The notes beneath the pieces were generated by a model. That model saw only the letters and a program-made list of their open reading frames with translations, searched no databases and had not been told where the DNA came from. The position numbers and the translations under genes are program-made. A DNA stretch of 64,000 nt from Microbacterium enclense. Lineage in GTDB: Bacteria; Actinomycetota; Actinomycetes; Actinomycetales; Microbacteriaceae. Below are positions 41,821 through 52,652 of this stretch, in pieces (the stretch's first letter is position 1; each line of letters opens with the position of its first letter). Location of the stretch: NCBI GenBank assembly GCA_038182865.1, contig CP116226.1, positions 1,426,001 to 1,490,000 of the forward strand, in the 5' to 3' direction.

Positions 41821-42414
41821 TCAGGCGGGATCGAGGCGCAGAACGGCCGGTGATTCGCCGAGTTTCAGGTCGTCGACGATGCGGATCGTCCGCGCGACGT
41901 CGTCGACGGCGCCGATCACGGTGCCGAAGCGCTCGCGGTCGGAGCAGACCGCGGTGACGGTCACGAAGTGCGACCCGGTGTCCCACGTGTACGTCGCGAA
42001 CGGCGGCGTCTTGGCGTCGGCCGGCAGCGGAATCGCGAGCTTTTCGCCGACGCCGAGGTAGGTGCCGCGGAACGACTCGGTGTCGTCGTACTCCATCGGC
42101 ATCATCGCGCGCGCCGTCCGCAGCTGCGGCGTGGCTTCCTGCAGCTGCGCCATCACGACGAGCAGCTCCGGGTCGCTCTTCCACACCCACACGAGCACGC
42201 GCCCGGCGGCGCGGCGCATGAGCAAGGGCGCCGCCTGGCTCAGGACCCACGCGAACGCGCCCCCGCCCGGCCGGGGCGTCGACCCCGCCGCGGTGTTCGC
42301 CTGGTTCAGCAGCATGCCGATGGCGGCCTTGCGGTGGCGGCGGCCACGGAAGCCGAGGGAACCCGTCACGGGCACCCAGCGGTCGGCGGGAGCGTCGGCC
42401 TGCAGTCGTGACAT
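41821..42414 (-). CDS. Protein of unknown function
   Basis: 197 residues, ATG at 42414. No recognised family. A hydrophobic or amphipathic stretch GAFAWVLSQAAPLLMRRAAGRVLVWVW (about 52-78) may be a buried helix rather than a membrane anchor. The C-terminal half is beta-rich (TYTWDTGSHFVTVTAVCSD, TIRIVDDLKLGE). It stands alone between convergent hspR and tandem hutD. Coding is supported by its position between other genes and the absence of a better frame on the other strand. Confidence 0.6.
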   Translation of the reverse strand: MSRLQADAPADRWVPVTGSLGFRGRRHRKAAIGMLLNQANTAAGSTPRPGGGAFAWVLSQAAPLLMRRAAGRVLVWVWKSDPELLVVMAQLQEATPQLRTARAMMPMEYDDTESFRGTYLGVGEKLAIPLPADAKTPPFATYTWDTGSHFVTVTAVCSDRERFGTVIGAVDDVARTIRIVDDLKLGESPAVLRLDPA

Positions 42415-42445
42415 GCGTCCAGCCTAGAAGTCGAGGCTCGCTCGG

Positions 42446-42934
42446 TCACTCCCCGTCGAAGCGCACCGCGACCCCCGCCGACGGCAGGGGCTCGTCGGGG
42501 GCGAGCTGGATCACGTCGAAGCGTGCGGCACGCTCCGTCGTCTCCGTGACGAGAACGATCGTCTCGTCGTCGAACCGTGTGCCCGCGGCGACCGTGAGGA
42601 GGGTCGGTTCGCGGCCGGATGCCAGCAGGTTCACGGCGTGGCAGGGCTGATCGAGCGCGATCAGGCGTGTATCCGCCTCCCCGGAGAACCGCACGGCATC
42701 GCCGTGGCGGGTGTCGCCCACCCGCCCGTCGATCTCGAGGCGGATGTCGCCGCCCCAGGGCACGAGAGTGCGCCGGATGCCGGGGAAGCTCGAGAACACG
42801 GCGGGGGCCGTCAGCTGCGCGACGCTCAGTCGCCAGGCGTCGCCGCTGTCTTCGCACAGTCCCCACGTCTGTCCTCGACCGTTGCGCCACGGCGCCGGGG
42901 TCACCTCGGCGAAACGACGGATCACGCGGGGCAT
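42446..42934 (-). CDS. hutD: HutD family protein
   Basis: 162 residues, cupin-like bicupin fold. PAPWRNGRGQTWGL near residues 13-26 and LVPWGGDIRLEID are HutD signatures, as is CHAVNLL. HutD proteins accompany histidine-utilisation genes and are thought to bind a pathway intermediate and set an upper limit on hut expression. It is divergent from the iclR-led operon, with a palindromic operator between. Confidence 0.86.
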   Translation of the reverse strand: MPRVIRRFAEVTPAPWRNGRGQTWGLCEDSGDAWRLSVAQLTAPAVFSSFPGIRRTLVPWGGDIRLEIDGRVGDTRHGDAVRFSGEADTRLIALDQPCHAVNLLASGREPTLLTVAAGTRFDDETIVLVTETTERAARFDVIQLAPDEPLPSAGVAVRFDGE

Positions 42935-42956
42935 ATCGACACCGTACCCGGCGAAG

Positions 42957-42977
42957 TATTGCCATTTGGTGGCAATA
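42957..42977. promoter_or_regulatory. Operator between hutD and the iclR operon
   Basis: tattgcca (42957-42964) and tggcaata (42970-42977) form a perfect 8-base inverted repeat with a 5-base spacer, placed 22 bases from hutD and 81 from iclR. Likely site of the IclR regulator. Confidence 0.75.
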
Positions 42978-43058
42978 GCGTTTTACTCACTGGAAACATG
43001 AACGGCCGGACCGTGTAACAGCGGCCGAATAACGTCACTCGCAACGAAGGGAGGACGC

Positions 43059-43733
43059 ATGGCCGAAACACCCACCCGCACCGTTGATCGGGCGCTGTCG
43101 CTCTTGGGGACCGTCTGCGATTCCGGACCGATCACGCTGGCCGATGCAGCCCGGGCCGCCGACCTGTCGGCCAGCACTGCGCTGCGGCTCCTGCGCACGC
43201 TCGAGGCTCAAGAATTCGTCCGCCGCGTCGCGGATGGCCGGTACGCCGCGGGGGCGCGCATCGTGCAGCTCGGCGCTCTCGCCCTGTCGAACGATTCCCT
43301 GGTCTCGCTCGCCGAGCCTGCGCTCGCCCGGGTCGTGGCAGAGACGGGCGAGTCCTGCTATCTCGCCGTCCGGGGTGCCGGCGACACGGCGTTGTACATC
43401 GCGATCGTCGAGGGCACCCACTCCATCCGCCACGCGAGCTGGGTCGGACGCAGCATTCCGCTCCACGGCTCCGCCGCCGGCGCCGTGCTCGAGGGGGAGA
43501 CCGGCGACGCCGGCTACATCGTCGTCACGCAGGGCGTCGAGGACGACGTCACCGCGATCGCCGCGCCGATCGTCGTGGGAGGCCGGGTCGTGGCGTCCCT
43601 TTCGGTCGTCGTCCCCAGCTACCGCACCACCGACGTGAAGAACGCGAGCGTCGGGCGCCTGCTGGTCACCGAGAGCCGGTCGATTCTCGCGCACCCCGAA
43701 CTGCCCGCCGCCACCGAGGAGCGCTCCCGATGA
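43059..43733 (+). CDS. IclR family transcriptional regulator
   Basis: 224 residues. N-terminal winged helix (TVDRALSLLGTVCDSGPITLADAARAADLSASTALRLLRTLEAQ, about 8-50) and an IclR effector domain (ESCYLAVRGAGDTALYIAIVEG, GAAG-like SAAGAVLEG, DDVTAIAAPIV). It is short for the family: the region between LHGSAAGAVLEG and VVTQGVED lost the usual helical segment. GGGAGG precedes the ATG; the stop overlaps the ATPase start. It probably controls the operon in response to an imidazole compound. Confidence 0.9.
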   Translation: MAETPTRTVDRALSLLGTVCDSGPITLADAARAADLSASTALRLLRTLEAQEFVRRVADGRYAAGARIVQLGALALSNDSLVSLAEPALARVVAETGESCYLAVRGAGDTALYIAIVEGTHSIRHASWVGRSIPLHGSAAGAVLEGETGDAGYIVVTQGVEDDVTAIAAPIVVGGRVVASLSVVVPSYRTTDVKNASVGRLLVTESRSILAHPELPAATEERSR

Positions 43734-44827
43734 TCACCTTCCAGAACGTCACGAAACGCTACGGCGACGCCGTCGCCGTCGACGACCTGCAGCTCGTGGC
43801 GCCGACCGGCAAGCTCACCATCCTCGTCGGCCCCTCGGGGTGCGGCAAGACGACCTCGCTGCGCATGGTCAACCGCCTCATCCGGCCGACCTCGGGCGAC
43901 ATCCTGCTCGACGGAGAGTCCACCGCTCGCATGGACGTCGCGGCGCTCCGCCGCCGCATCGGGTACGTCATCCAGCACGCGGGGCTCTTCCCGCACCGCA
44001 CGATCGTCGACAACATCGCCACGACCTCGCGACTGGCCGGGGTCTCGGGCGCTGCCGCGCGGAGCCGCGCCCTCGAGCTGATGGAGCGCGTCGGGCTGCC
44101 GACCTCGTTCGCCTCGCGGTACCCCTGGCAGCTCTCGGGCGGTCAGCAGCAGCGCGTGGGCGTCGCCCGGGCTCTCGCCGCCGACCCCGCCTTCATGCTG
44201 ATGGACGAGCCGTTCAGTGCGGTCGACCCCGTCGTGCGCGCGCAGTTGCAAGAAGAGTTCCTGCGCATCCAACGCGAAGAGGGCAAGACGATCGTCATGG
44301 TCACCCATGACATCGACGAGGCGCTGAAGCTCGGCGACTACGTCGCGGTCATGCGCACGGGCGGCCGCCTCGCCCAGGTCGCCACCCCCGAGGAACTGCT
44401 CACGAGTCCCGCCGACGCTTTCGTCGCCGACTTCGTCGGGCGCGACCGGGGATACCGCTCTCTCGGCTTCCGCTCCGTCGCCGACCTCCCGCTGACGGCA
44501 GAGCCCACGGTCACGCTCGGTGCGGCGGCGACCGAGGCTCGGGCGGCGACCGATGACGACTGGCTCCTCGTCGTCGACGACGAACGTCGTCCGCTCGGAT
44601 GGGTCGAGACCCACCGTCTGACCGCCCCGATCGCGGCATCCGACCTCAATCTCGCCGGTACCGTCGCCCCGCGCGGCGGCACCCTGCGCCAGGTGCTCGA
44701 CGCGGCGCTGAGCGCCCCCAGCCGTCGCGGTGTGATCGTCGACGACGCGGGAGCCGTGGCCGGCTCGGTCACCGCGGCCGCCGTCGTGGCGATGATCCCC
44801 GAGCTCGACGCGGGAGCGGCGGCGTGA
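43730..44827 (+). CDS. OpuC/EgtV-type quaternary amine ABC transporter, ATP-binding protein with CBS domain
   Basis: 365 residues. Walker A GPSGCGKTT (about 36-44), signature LSGGQQQRVGVARAL, Walker B MLMDEPFSAVDP and switch His in VMVTHDIDEAL; a C-terminal CBS-like region (WLLVVDDERRPLGWVE, RRGVIVDDAGAVAGSVT) as in OpuCA-type ATPases. Energises uptake with the two permeases and lipoprotein that follow. The family imports betaine, carnitine, choline and, in EgtUV systems, ergothioneine. ATGA overlap with iclR and GTGA overlap with the permease. Confidence 0.92.
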   Translation: MITFQNVTKRYGDAVAVDDLQLVAPTGKLTILVGPSGCGKTTSLRMVNRLIRPTSGDILLDGESTARMDVAALRRRIGYVIQHAGLFPHRTIVDNIATTSRLAGVSGAAARSRALELMERVGLPTSFASRYPWQLSGGQQQRVGVARALAADPAFMLMDEPFSAVDPVVRAQLQEEFLRIQREEGKTIVMVTHDIDEALKLGDYVAVMRTGGRLAQVATPEELLTSPADAFVADFVGRDRGYRSLGFRSVADLPLTAEPTVTLGAAATEARAATDDDWLLVVDDERRPLGWVETHRLTAPIAASDLNLAGTVAPRGGTLRQVLDAALSAPSRRGVIVDDAGAVAGSVTAAAVVAMIPELDAGAAA

Positions 44828-45474
44828 ATCTCGAGTGGGTGCTGCGCGAGAGCGACACCATCCTCGGGCTCCTGGGCTCGCACGTCGCGCTCTCCGTCGT
44901 CCCCGTCGTCGTCGGGCTCCTCCTCGCGCTGCCGCTCGGCTGGGCCGCGCAACGCAGCGGCGTCTTCAAGACCGGCCTGTTGAGCATCACCGGCCTGCTG
45001 TACACGGTCCCCTCGCTCGCTCTCTTCGTGCTGCTGCCTTCGGTGCTGGGCACGCGCATCCTCGACCCGCTCAACGTCGTCGTCGCCCTCACCGTCTACA
45101 CGCTGGCCCTCCTCGTCCGCACCGTGTCGGACGGACTCGACTCCGTCGCGCCCGAGACCCTGCAGGCGGCGGATGCCATGGGCTACCGCCCCCTTCACCG
45201 CCTGCTGTCGGTGGAGCTTCCGGTGGCCGTACCGGTCATCGCCGCGGGCCTGCGCGTCGCGGTCGTCTCCAACGTCAGTGTCGTCTCGATCGCCGCGCTC
45301 ATCGGCACGCCGCAGCTCGGGCTGCTCTTCACCCAGGGGGCGCAGTTGCGCTTCCTCACGCCCATCCTCGTCGGCATCGTGCTGTGCCTGGTCCTGGCGC
45401 TCGTGCTCGACGGTCTCGTGCTGCTGCTCGCGCGCCTGATGACCCCGTGGACCCCGAGAGGAGCACACGCGTGA
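44824..45474 (+). CDS. Quaternary amine ABC transporter permease (OpuCB-like)
   Basis: 216 residues, about six membrane helices. The cytoplasmic EAA-type loop ETLQAADAMGYRPLHRLLSV (about 116-135) contacts the ATPase. GTG in GTGA overlap. Pairs with the permease at 45471, giving the two-permease OpuC arrangement instead of the single-permease ProU/HutXWV type. Confidence 0.92.
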   Translation: MNLEWVLRESDTILGLLGSHVALSVVPVVVGLLLALPLGWAAQRSGVFKTGLLSITGLLYTVPSLALFVLLPSVLGTRILDPLNVVVALTVYTLALLVRTVSDGLDSVAPETLQAADAMGYRPLHRLLSVELPVAVPVIAAGLRVAVVSNVSVVSIAALIGTPQLGLLFTQGAQLRFLTPILVGIVLCLVLALVLDGLVLLLARLMTPWTPRGAHA

Positions 45475-46187
45475 TCGACTACCTGCTCGACCCGAACAAC
45501 TGGACGGGTTCCGGTGGCATCCCGGTGCTCGTCGGCCAGCACCTCGTCTACACCGCCGTCGCGCTCCTCATCGCGGGAGCGATCGGTGTCCCCGCCGGTC
45601 TGTACGTCGGTCACACCGGCCGGGGCGTCGTCCTGATCGCCGGCTTCGCCAACGCGCTGCGCGCTCTGCCGACGCTCGGTCTGATCGTGCTGCTCGTCAT
45701 GATCGTCGCGCCGCTGATCACCTCCGACCTCGCGTTCGTGATCCCCAGCATCATCGTGCTCGTCCTCCTCGCGATCCCGCCGATCATGACGAACACGTAC
45801 GCCGGGATCCGAGCGGTGGATGCCGCCGCCGTCGACGCCGCGGTCGGCATGGGCTACCGACCTCTCAAGGTGCTGTTCTCGGTGCAGGTGCCGTGCGCGC
45901 TGCCGTTGATCATCTCCGGCTTCCGTGGCGCGACCCTCCAGGTCATCTCGACGGCGACCATCGCCGCGTACGTCTCGCTCGGCGGTCTCGGCCGACTCAT
46001 CATCGACGGCCGCGCGCAGAACGACTACGACAAGATGCTCGTCGGCGCGCTGCTGGTGGCGATCCTCGCGCTCGTGGTCGATCTGCTGCTCGCCGTGGCC
46101 TCCCGTGTCTTCGTCTCCCCGGGCCTCGACCGTCGCACCTCGCGCATCCCCCTGCGCGTTCGTCGCGCCGCCGTCCCCGCTTCCTGA
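45471..46187 (+). CDS. Quaternary amine ABC transporter permease (OpuCD-like)
   Basis: 238 residues with about six helices. EAA-type loop AVDAAAVDAAVGMGYRPLKV (about 119-138) and AYVSLGGLGRLIIDG. GTG overlaps the upstream stop. A basic C-terminal tail RRTSRIPLRVRRA faces the cytoplasm. Confidence 0.92.
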   Translation: MIDYLLDPNNWTGSGGIPVLVGQHLVYTAVALLIAGAIGVPAGLYVGHTGRGVVLIAGFANALRALPTLGLIVLLVMIVAPLITSDLAFVIPSIIVLVLLAIPPIMTNTYAGIRAVDAAAVDAAVGMGYRPLKVLFSVQVPCALPLIISGFRGATLQVISTATIAAYVSLGGLGRLIIDGRAQNDYDKMLVGALLVAILALVVDLLLAVASRVFVSPGLDRRTSRIPLRVRRAAVPAS

Positions 46188-46267
46188 ACCCCTACCTTTC
46201 CGAAAGCACCACCCGACCCGCACCATCGCTTTTCCCCACCGTGCCCTGCACGCCGAAAGGAACCCTC

Positions 46268-47185
46268 ATGATCCGTACCCGCCTCGCCGCGGCGGCCGCC
46301 CTCGCGACCGTCGCCGCCCTCGCCCTCTCCGCCTGCTCCTCCGGCGGTGACCCCCTCTCGTCGGGCACAGACGAATCGGCCCCGGCCGGCAGCATCGTCA
46401 TCGGCTCGGCCGACTTCCCCGAGAGCCAGCTGCTCGCGACGATCTACGCGCAGGCGCTCACCGCAGCCGGTGTCGAGGCGACCACGCGGCTGAACATCGG
46501 CAGCCGCGAGGTGTACATGCCCGCGCTCCTCGACGGGTCCATCAACATGCTCCCCGAGTACACGGGTGCGACCCTGAGCTACCTGACCAAGGGCGACTCC
46601 GGCGTTTCGAGCTCGGCCGACGTGGCCGCCGCCCTCGAGAAGGCGCTGCCCGAGGGCATCACCATGCTGACGCCGTCGGAGGCGCAGGACTCCGACGTGC
46701 TCGCGGTCAGCAAAGACACCGCCGCGCAGTACAACCTGAAGACGATCGAAGACCTCAAGCCCTACGCGGCCGAGATGGTCCTCGGCGGGCCCCCGGAGTG
46801 GCCGACCCGCCACGAGGGCGTCCAGGGTCTGCAGGAGGTCTACGGCCTGACGTTCAAGGAGTTCAAGGCGCTCGACGTGGGTGGCCCGCTGACCATCGCG
46901 GCCCTCTCGAACGGCCAGATCCAGGCGGCCGACATGTACTCGACGTCGCCCGCCATGAAGGACTTCGTCGCTCTCGAAGACAACCTCAACCTCTTCCCCG
47001 CCCAGAACATCGTTCCGATCATGGCGGCCGACAAGAAGACCGATCAGGTCGCCGAGGTGCTCAACAAGGTCTCCGCCGCGCTCACCACGCAGGACCTCAT
47101 CGACATGAACGCCAAGCTCGACGACCAGCAGAGCCTCGACGACGTCGCCGCCGAATGGATCAGCGCCCACGACCTCGGCGCCTGA
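46268..47185 (+). CDS. Quaternary amine-binding lipoprotein (OpuAC/EgtU fold)
   Basis: 305 residues. Signal peptide of about 22 residues with lipobox LSAC (Cys23). Solute-binding domain IVIGSADFPESQLLATIYAQAL and YMPALLDGSINMLPEYTGATL are typical of the OpuAC/choline-binding group; aromatic residues that cage a trimethylammonium cannot be assigned surely from sequence. AAAGGA stands before the ATG. It brings the substrate of the downstream hut-like enzymes, so its ligand would reveal the true substrate. Confidence 0.92.
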   Translation: MIRTRLAAAAALATVAALALSACSSGGDPLSSGTDESAPAGSIVIGSADFPESQLLATIYAQALTAAGVEATTRLNIGSREVYMPALLDGSINMLPEYTGATLSYLTKGDSGVSSSADVAAALEKALPEGITMLTPSEAQDSDVLAVSKDTAAQYNLKTIEDLKPYAAEMVLGGPPEWPTRHEGVQGLQEVYGLTFKEFKALDVGGPLTIAALSNGQIQAADMYSTSPAMKDFVALEDNLNLFPAQNIVPIMAADKKTDQVAEVLNKVSAALTTQDLIDMNAKLDDQQSLDDVAAEWISAHDLGA

Positions 47186-47217
47186 TTCCCCGCTCCACCA
47201 GAAAGAGAGACACCGAG

Positions 47218-48887
<1,670 letters not shown>

Positions 48888-48888
<1 letters not shown>

Positions 48889-50483
48889 TGCGCGGCCGGG
48901 AGGAGGTCGTGTTCGGGCTCGGCTCGACCACCATCGACGAACTCGTCGCCGTCGCTCACGGAGCACCCCTGCGAGTCGCACCCGAAGCGCTCGCCGCGGT
49001 CGAGCGGACCAACCTCCTCCTGGCGGGTCTCGCCGCCTCCGGGCAGCAGATCTACGGTCTCACGACGGGCGTCGGTGACCTCTATAAGGTCGCCGGTGTC
49101 CAGCCCGACGTCGCGGACGTGCAGCTCGGGATGCTGCGCAGCCACGCCAGCGGCGTCGGTGCGCCGCACGACGAACCGGCGACGCGCGCCATCACAGCCG
49201 CGATCGTGCGGGCGCTGTCACGCGGGCACAGCGGCATCCGTCCCGTTCTCGTCACGACCCTGGTCGAGATGCTCAACCGCGGGGTGACCCCCGTGGCGCC
49301 CTCGCAGGGATCGGTGGGGTACCTCACCGCCACGGCCCACATCGGTCTCGTCGCCTTCGGCGAGGGCGAGGCGTGGTTCGGGGGTGAGCGGCTCCCCGCG
49401 GGCACCGCGCTGGAGCGGGCCGGGATCGCGCCCCTCGTCCCCGCGGCGCGCGAGGGCCACGCGATCATCAGCGGCACCTACGAGATCACCGGCATCGGCG
49501 CGCTCGCCGTGGCCGGGGCGCGCGCCCTGGTGGACGTCGCCGACCTCGCCGGGGCGATGTCGCTCGAGGCGCTGCGGGGCAACACCCGCGGGTACGACCC
49601 TCGCCTGCAGGCCCTGCGCCCCCACCCCGGCCAGATCGAGACCGCCCGGCGCCTGAACGCCCTGCTCGAGGGCAGCGAGATCCTCGCGGCGAACCGTGAC
49701 CATCGCCTGCAGGACGCGTTGAGTCTGCGCTGCATCCCTCAGGTGCATGGCTCGGTGCGCGATGCGCTCGCCTACGTCGAGGCCGCGGTGCAGACCGAGA
49801 TCGACGCCGTCACCGACAACCCCGTCTTCGTGATCGAGGACGACGAACTCATCGCCCTCCCCGGCGGCAACGGGCACGGCGCCCCCGTCGCCCTCGCCCT
49901 CGACACCCTCGCGATCGCCGTCGCCGAAGTCAGCACGATGTCGCAGGCCCGCGCCGACCGTCTCACGCACGCCGCCCTGAGCGGACTGCCGGCGTTCTTG
50001 GCATCCGGAGCCCCCGGCATGTCGGGCTTCATGATCCCGCCGTACGTCTCGGCCGCCCTCGCCGGCGAGAACCGCGCGCTCGCCGCCCCCGCGTCGGTGC
50101 ACACCGTGCCGACGTGCGCGGGGCAGGAGGACCACGTGAGCATGGGGACCACCGCGGCGATCAAGGCGCGTCAGGCCGTGACGAACGCCGAGCGCATCGT
50201 CGCGATCGAACTGCTCTGCGCCGCGGCGGCCCTCGATTTCCACGCGCCGCTCGCGGCCGGCACCGGAACCGGCCGCGCGCACGCCGCGATCCGCGAGCGT
50301 GTCGCCCCGCGCGACACCGACCGGCTCATGGCCCCCGACATCGACGCGGTGACGAGTCTCGTCACCGACGGCACGTTGGGCCGGGTCGTCGCCGACACCA
50401 CCACCGTTTCCGCCGTCCCCGCCCCGGCCGCTGCGGCCCCGACCGCCGCCACCGCTCCAGAAGGAGACCCCCGTGCCGACTGA
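48888..50483 (+). CDS. Histidine ammonia-lyase homologue lacking the MIO triad
   Basis: 531 residues over the whole HAL fold, yet the Ala-Ser-Gly that cyclises to MIO is missing: where HAL has GSVGASGDLAPLAH it reads GSVGYLTATAH (141-151). Other HAL catalytic positions also differ: the Asn195 equivalent is Ser195 (IISGTYE), Tyr280 is Leu278 (LQDALSLRC), Phe329 is Gly329 (PGGNGHG). Tyr56 (IYGLTTGVG), His86 (RSHASGVG), Arg281 and Glu414 (GQEDHVSM) are kept. Loss of MIO suggests elimination of a better leaving group than ammonia, as in ergothionase, a MIO-free relative releasing trimethylamine. Hercynine or ergothioneine would fit. Start ATG overlaps hutU; the tail after 505 is Ala/Pro-rich. Confidence 0.88.
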
Positions 50484-51693
50484 CACCTCGCCCCCGGAGG
50501 GCGCCGTCCGACCGCTCGACGGCATCCGCGTGCTCGATCTCTCGCGCGTGCTCGCGGGACCGCTCTGCGCCTCCATGCTCGCCGACCTCGGCGCGACGGT
50601 GACGAAGATCGAGGTGCCCGGTCGGGGAGACGACTCGCGGCACTTCACGCCGCACATCGGCGGCGAGAGCAGCTACTTCATGCTCGTCAACCGCGGCAAG
50701 CGGTCGATGGCCCTCGACCTGAAGTCCGACGAGGGACGCACGTTGCTGCACCGTCTCATCGCCGACGCGGACGTGCTCGTGGAGAACTTCCGGCCCGGCG
50801 TGACCGCCCGCCTCGGCATCGACTGGGAGAGCGTCCGCACGCTCAATCCCGGCCTGGTGTACGTCAGCATCTCGGGTTTCGGGCAGACCGGGCCCCTGTC
50901 TCACCGTCCCGCGTACGACCACATCGTTCAGGCCATGGGCGGGATCATGTCGGCCACCGGGTGGGCCGACGGGCCCCCGACCCGCGTCGGCGATGCGGTG
51001 GGCGACGTGGTGGCGGGCATGTACGGCGCCTTCGGCGCTCTCGCCGCGCTCCTGCAGCGCGCCCAGACCGGTCAGGGGCAGCACGTCGACGTGGCCATGC
51101 TCGACGCGATGTTCTCGCTGCAGATGGTCGCGCTCTCCCAGGTGCTGGCCGGCGCCCCCGCTCCCGCGCGACTGGGGAACGCCCACCCGATCAGTGCGCC
51201 GATGGACGCTTACCCGTGCAGCGACGGTCATCTCGTGATCGCGGTCGCGAACGATGCGCTGTTCGTGCGGCTCGCGAACGCCCTCGGCCGCGCCGACCTG
51301 CTCGACGATCCCCGCTTCGCCACCGATCCCTCCCGTCTCGCGCACCAGGACGCGCTGCGCGCCGAGATCGAGGTCTGGACGAGCGTCCGCACGGTCGATG
51401 AGGCCGTCACGGAGCTCGAGACGGCGGGCGTTCCCGCCGCCCCCATCTGGGACGTCGCCCAACTCGCCGGCAGCGAGCACGCCCGCGCCCGCGGCCTCGT
51501 GCGCAGCGTGGAGCACCCGGTCGCCGGGACGGTCCCCGTCGTGCCGCAGCCCGTGCGGTTCAGTGCAACGGATGCCGCGGCGCAGACGCCCGCGCCGACC
51601 CTCGGCCAGCACACCGACGGCGTCCTCGCCGACGACCTCGGGCTCGAGGCCGACGAGATCGCGCGTCTGCGCGCAGCGGGGGTGGTCGCGTGA
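50473..51693 (+). CDS. CaiB/BaiF family CoA-transferase
   Basis: 406 residues. Family III CoA-transferase: LDGIRVLDLSRVLAGPLCASMLADLGATVTKIE at the start, ENFRPGV, and the catalytic Asp in VDVAMLDAMFS (about 208-218). Moves CoA between carboxylic acids by an aspartyl-CoA anhydride. The GTG start lies 11 bases inside the HAL-homologue gene. With the next two genes it forms a beta-oxidation-like set that is foreign to ordinary hut operons; an acrylate or propionate-type imidazole acid, or crotonobetaine-like acid, could be the substrate. Confidence 0.9.
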   Translation: MPTDTSPPEGAVRPLDGIRVLDLSRVLAGPLCASMLADLGATVTKIEVPGRGDDSRHFTPHIGGESSYFMLVNRGKRSMALDLKSDEGRTLLHRLIADADVLVENFRPGVTARLGIDWESVRTLNPGLVYVSISGFGQTGPLSHRPAYDHIVQAMGGIMSATGWADGPPTRVGDAVGDVVAGMYGAFGALAALLQRAQTGQGQHVDVAMLDAMFSLQMVALSQVLAGAPAPARLGNAHPISAPMDAYPCSDGHLVIAVANDALFVRLANALGRADLLDDPRFATDPSRLAHQDALRAEIEVWTSVRTVDEAVTELETAGVPAAPIWDVAQLAGSEHARARGLVRSVEHPVAGTVPVVPQPVRFSATDAAAQTPAPTLGQHTDGVLADDLGLEADEIARLRAAGVVA

Positions 51694-52652
51694 GCGGCGC
51701 ATCTGGCGCATCCTCCGCGCCCGCGTCGCGCTTCTCGTCGGCCGGGGGCGAGGGCCCGGTCGCCGGCCACGGTCCGGTCGCCGTCCTCGGCGCGGGGACG
51801 ATGGGCGCCGGCATCGCCGCCGTCCTCGCCGCGCACGGCCGCCGGGTGCGGCTGTTCTCCCGCACGACCTCGACGCTCGAGGCGGCGCGGGAGCTGGTCG
51901 CGGCGCACGACACCACGGCGGCGGAACGCCTCACGACCACGACCGACATCGACGAGGCAGCCCACGGTGCCGCGCTCGTCATCGAGAGCGTGGCCGAAGA
52001 CCTCGCCCTCAAGCGCGAGATCTTCGCGCGGATCGAGCCGCTCGTGGCGAGCGACGCGGTGCTCACCACCAACACCTCCAGCGTGCGCATCACCGAGATC
52101 GCCGCAGCGCTCGCCGACCCGACGCGCCTCGTGGGCTTGCACTGGTTCAACCCGCCCACCGTCATGCCGCTCATCGAGATCGTGCGCGGAGAGAGCACCT
52201 CCGACGCCGCCGTGGCGACCGTGCAGGAGCTCTGCGCCGACATCGGCCGCGAGAGCATCGTCGTCGATCGCGACGTGCCGGGCTTCGTCGTCAACCGTCT
52301 GCAGTACGCGCTGCTGCGCGAAGCCATCGCGCTCGTCGAGGGCGGCATCGCCACCGTCGCCGACGTCGACCGCGCCGTGTCCACGACCCTCGCCCCGCGC
52401 TGGTCGGCGCTCGGCCCGCTCGGCCTGATGGACCTGGCCGGACTCGACGTGGTCGAGAAGGTCTCCGGCATCCTGATGTCCGACCTGGATGCCGCGGGCG
52501 GGGTGCCCCGCACCGTCGCCGACCTGGTGGCCGAGGGTCACCTCGGCGCGAAGAGCGGCCGGGGCTTCTACCCGTGGACTCCCGCGGATGCCGACCGTGC
52601 CCGCACGGATCGCGACTCGCTCGTTCGTCTGATCACGGAGAAGCGGCGATGA
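51690..52652 (+). CDS. 3-hydroxyacyl-CoA dehydrogenase family protein
   Basis: 320 residues. After a 25-residue Ala/Ser/Gly-rich extension comes VAVLGAGTMGAGIAAVLAAHG (NAD motif), TTNTSSVRITEIA, GLHWFNPPTVMPLIEIV (catalytic His) and PGFVVNRLQYALLREA; C-terminal GHLGAKSGRGFY. It oxidises a 3-hydroxyacyl-CoA to the 3-keto form, or a related beta-hydroxy acid. GTGA overlap upstream and ATGA overlap downstream. Confidence 0.9.
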   Translation: MSGASGASSAPASRFSSAGGEGPVAGHGPVAVLGAGTMGAGIAAVLAAHGRRVRLFSRTTSTLEAARELVAAHDTTAAERLTTTTDIDEAAHGAALVIESVAEDLALKREIFARIEPLVASDAVLTTNTSSVRITEIAAALADPTRLVGLHWFNPPTVMPLIEIVRGESTSDAAVATVQELCADIGRESIVVDRDVPGFVVNRLQYALLREAIALVEGGIATVADVDRAVSTTLAPRWSALGPLGLMDLAGLDVVEKVSGILMSDLDAAGGVPRTVADLVAEGHLGAKSGRGFYPWTPADADRARTDRDSLVRLITEKRR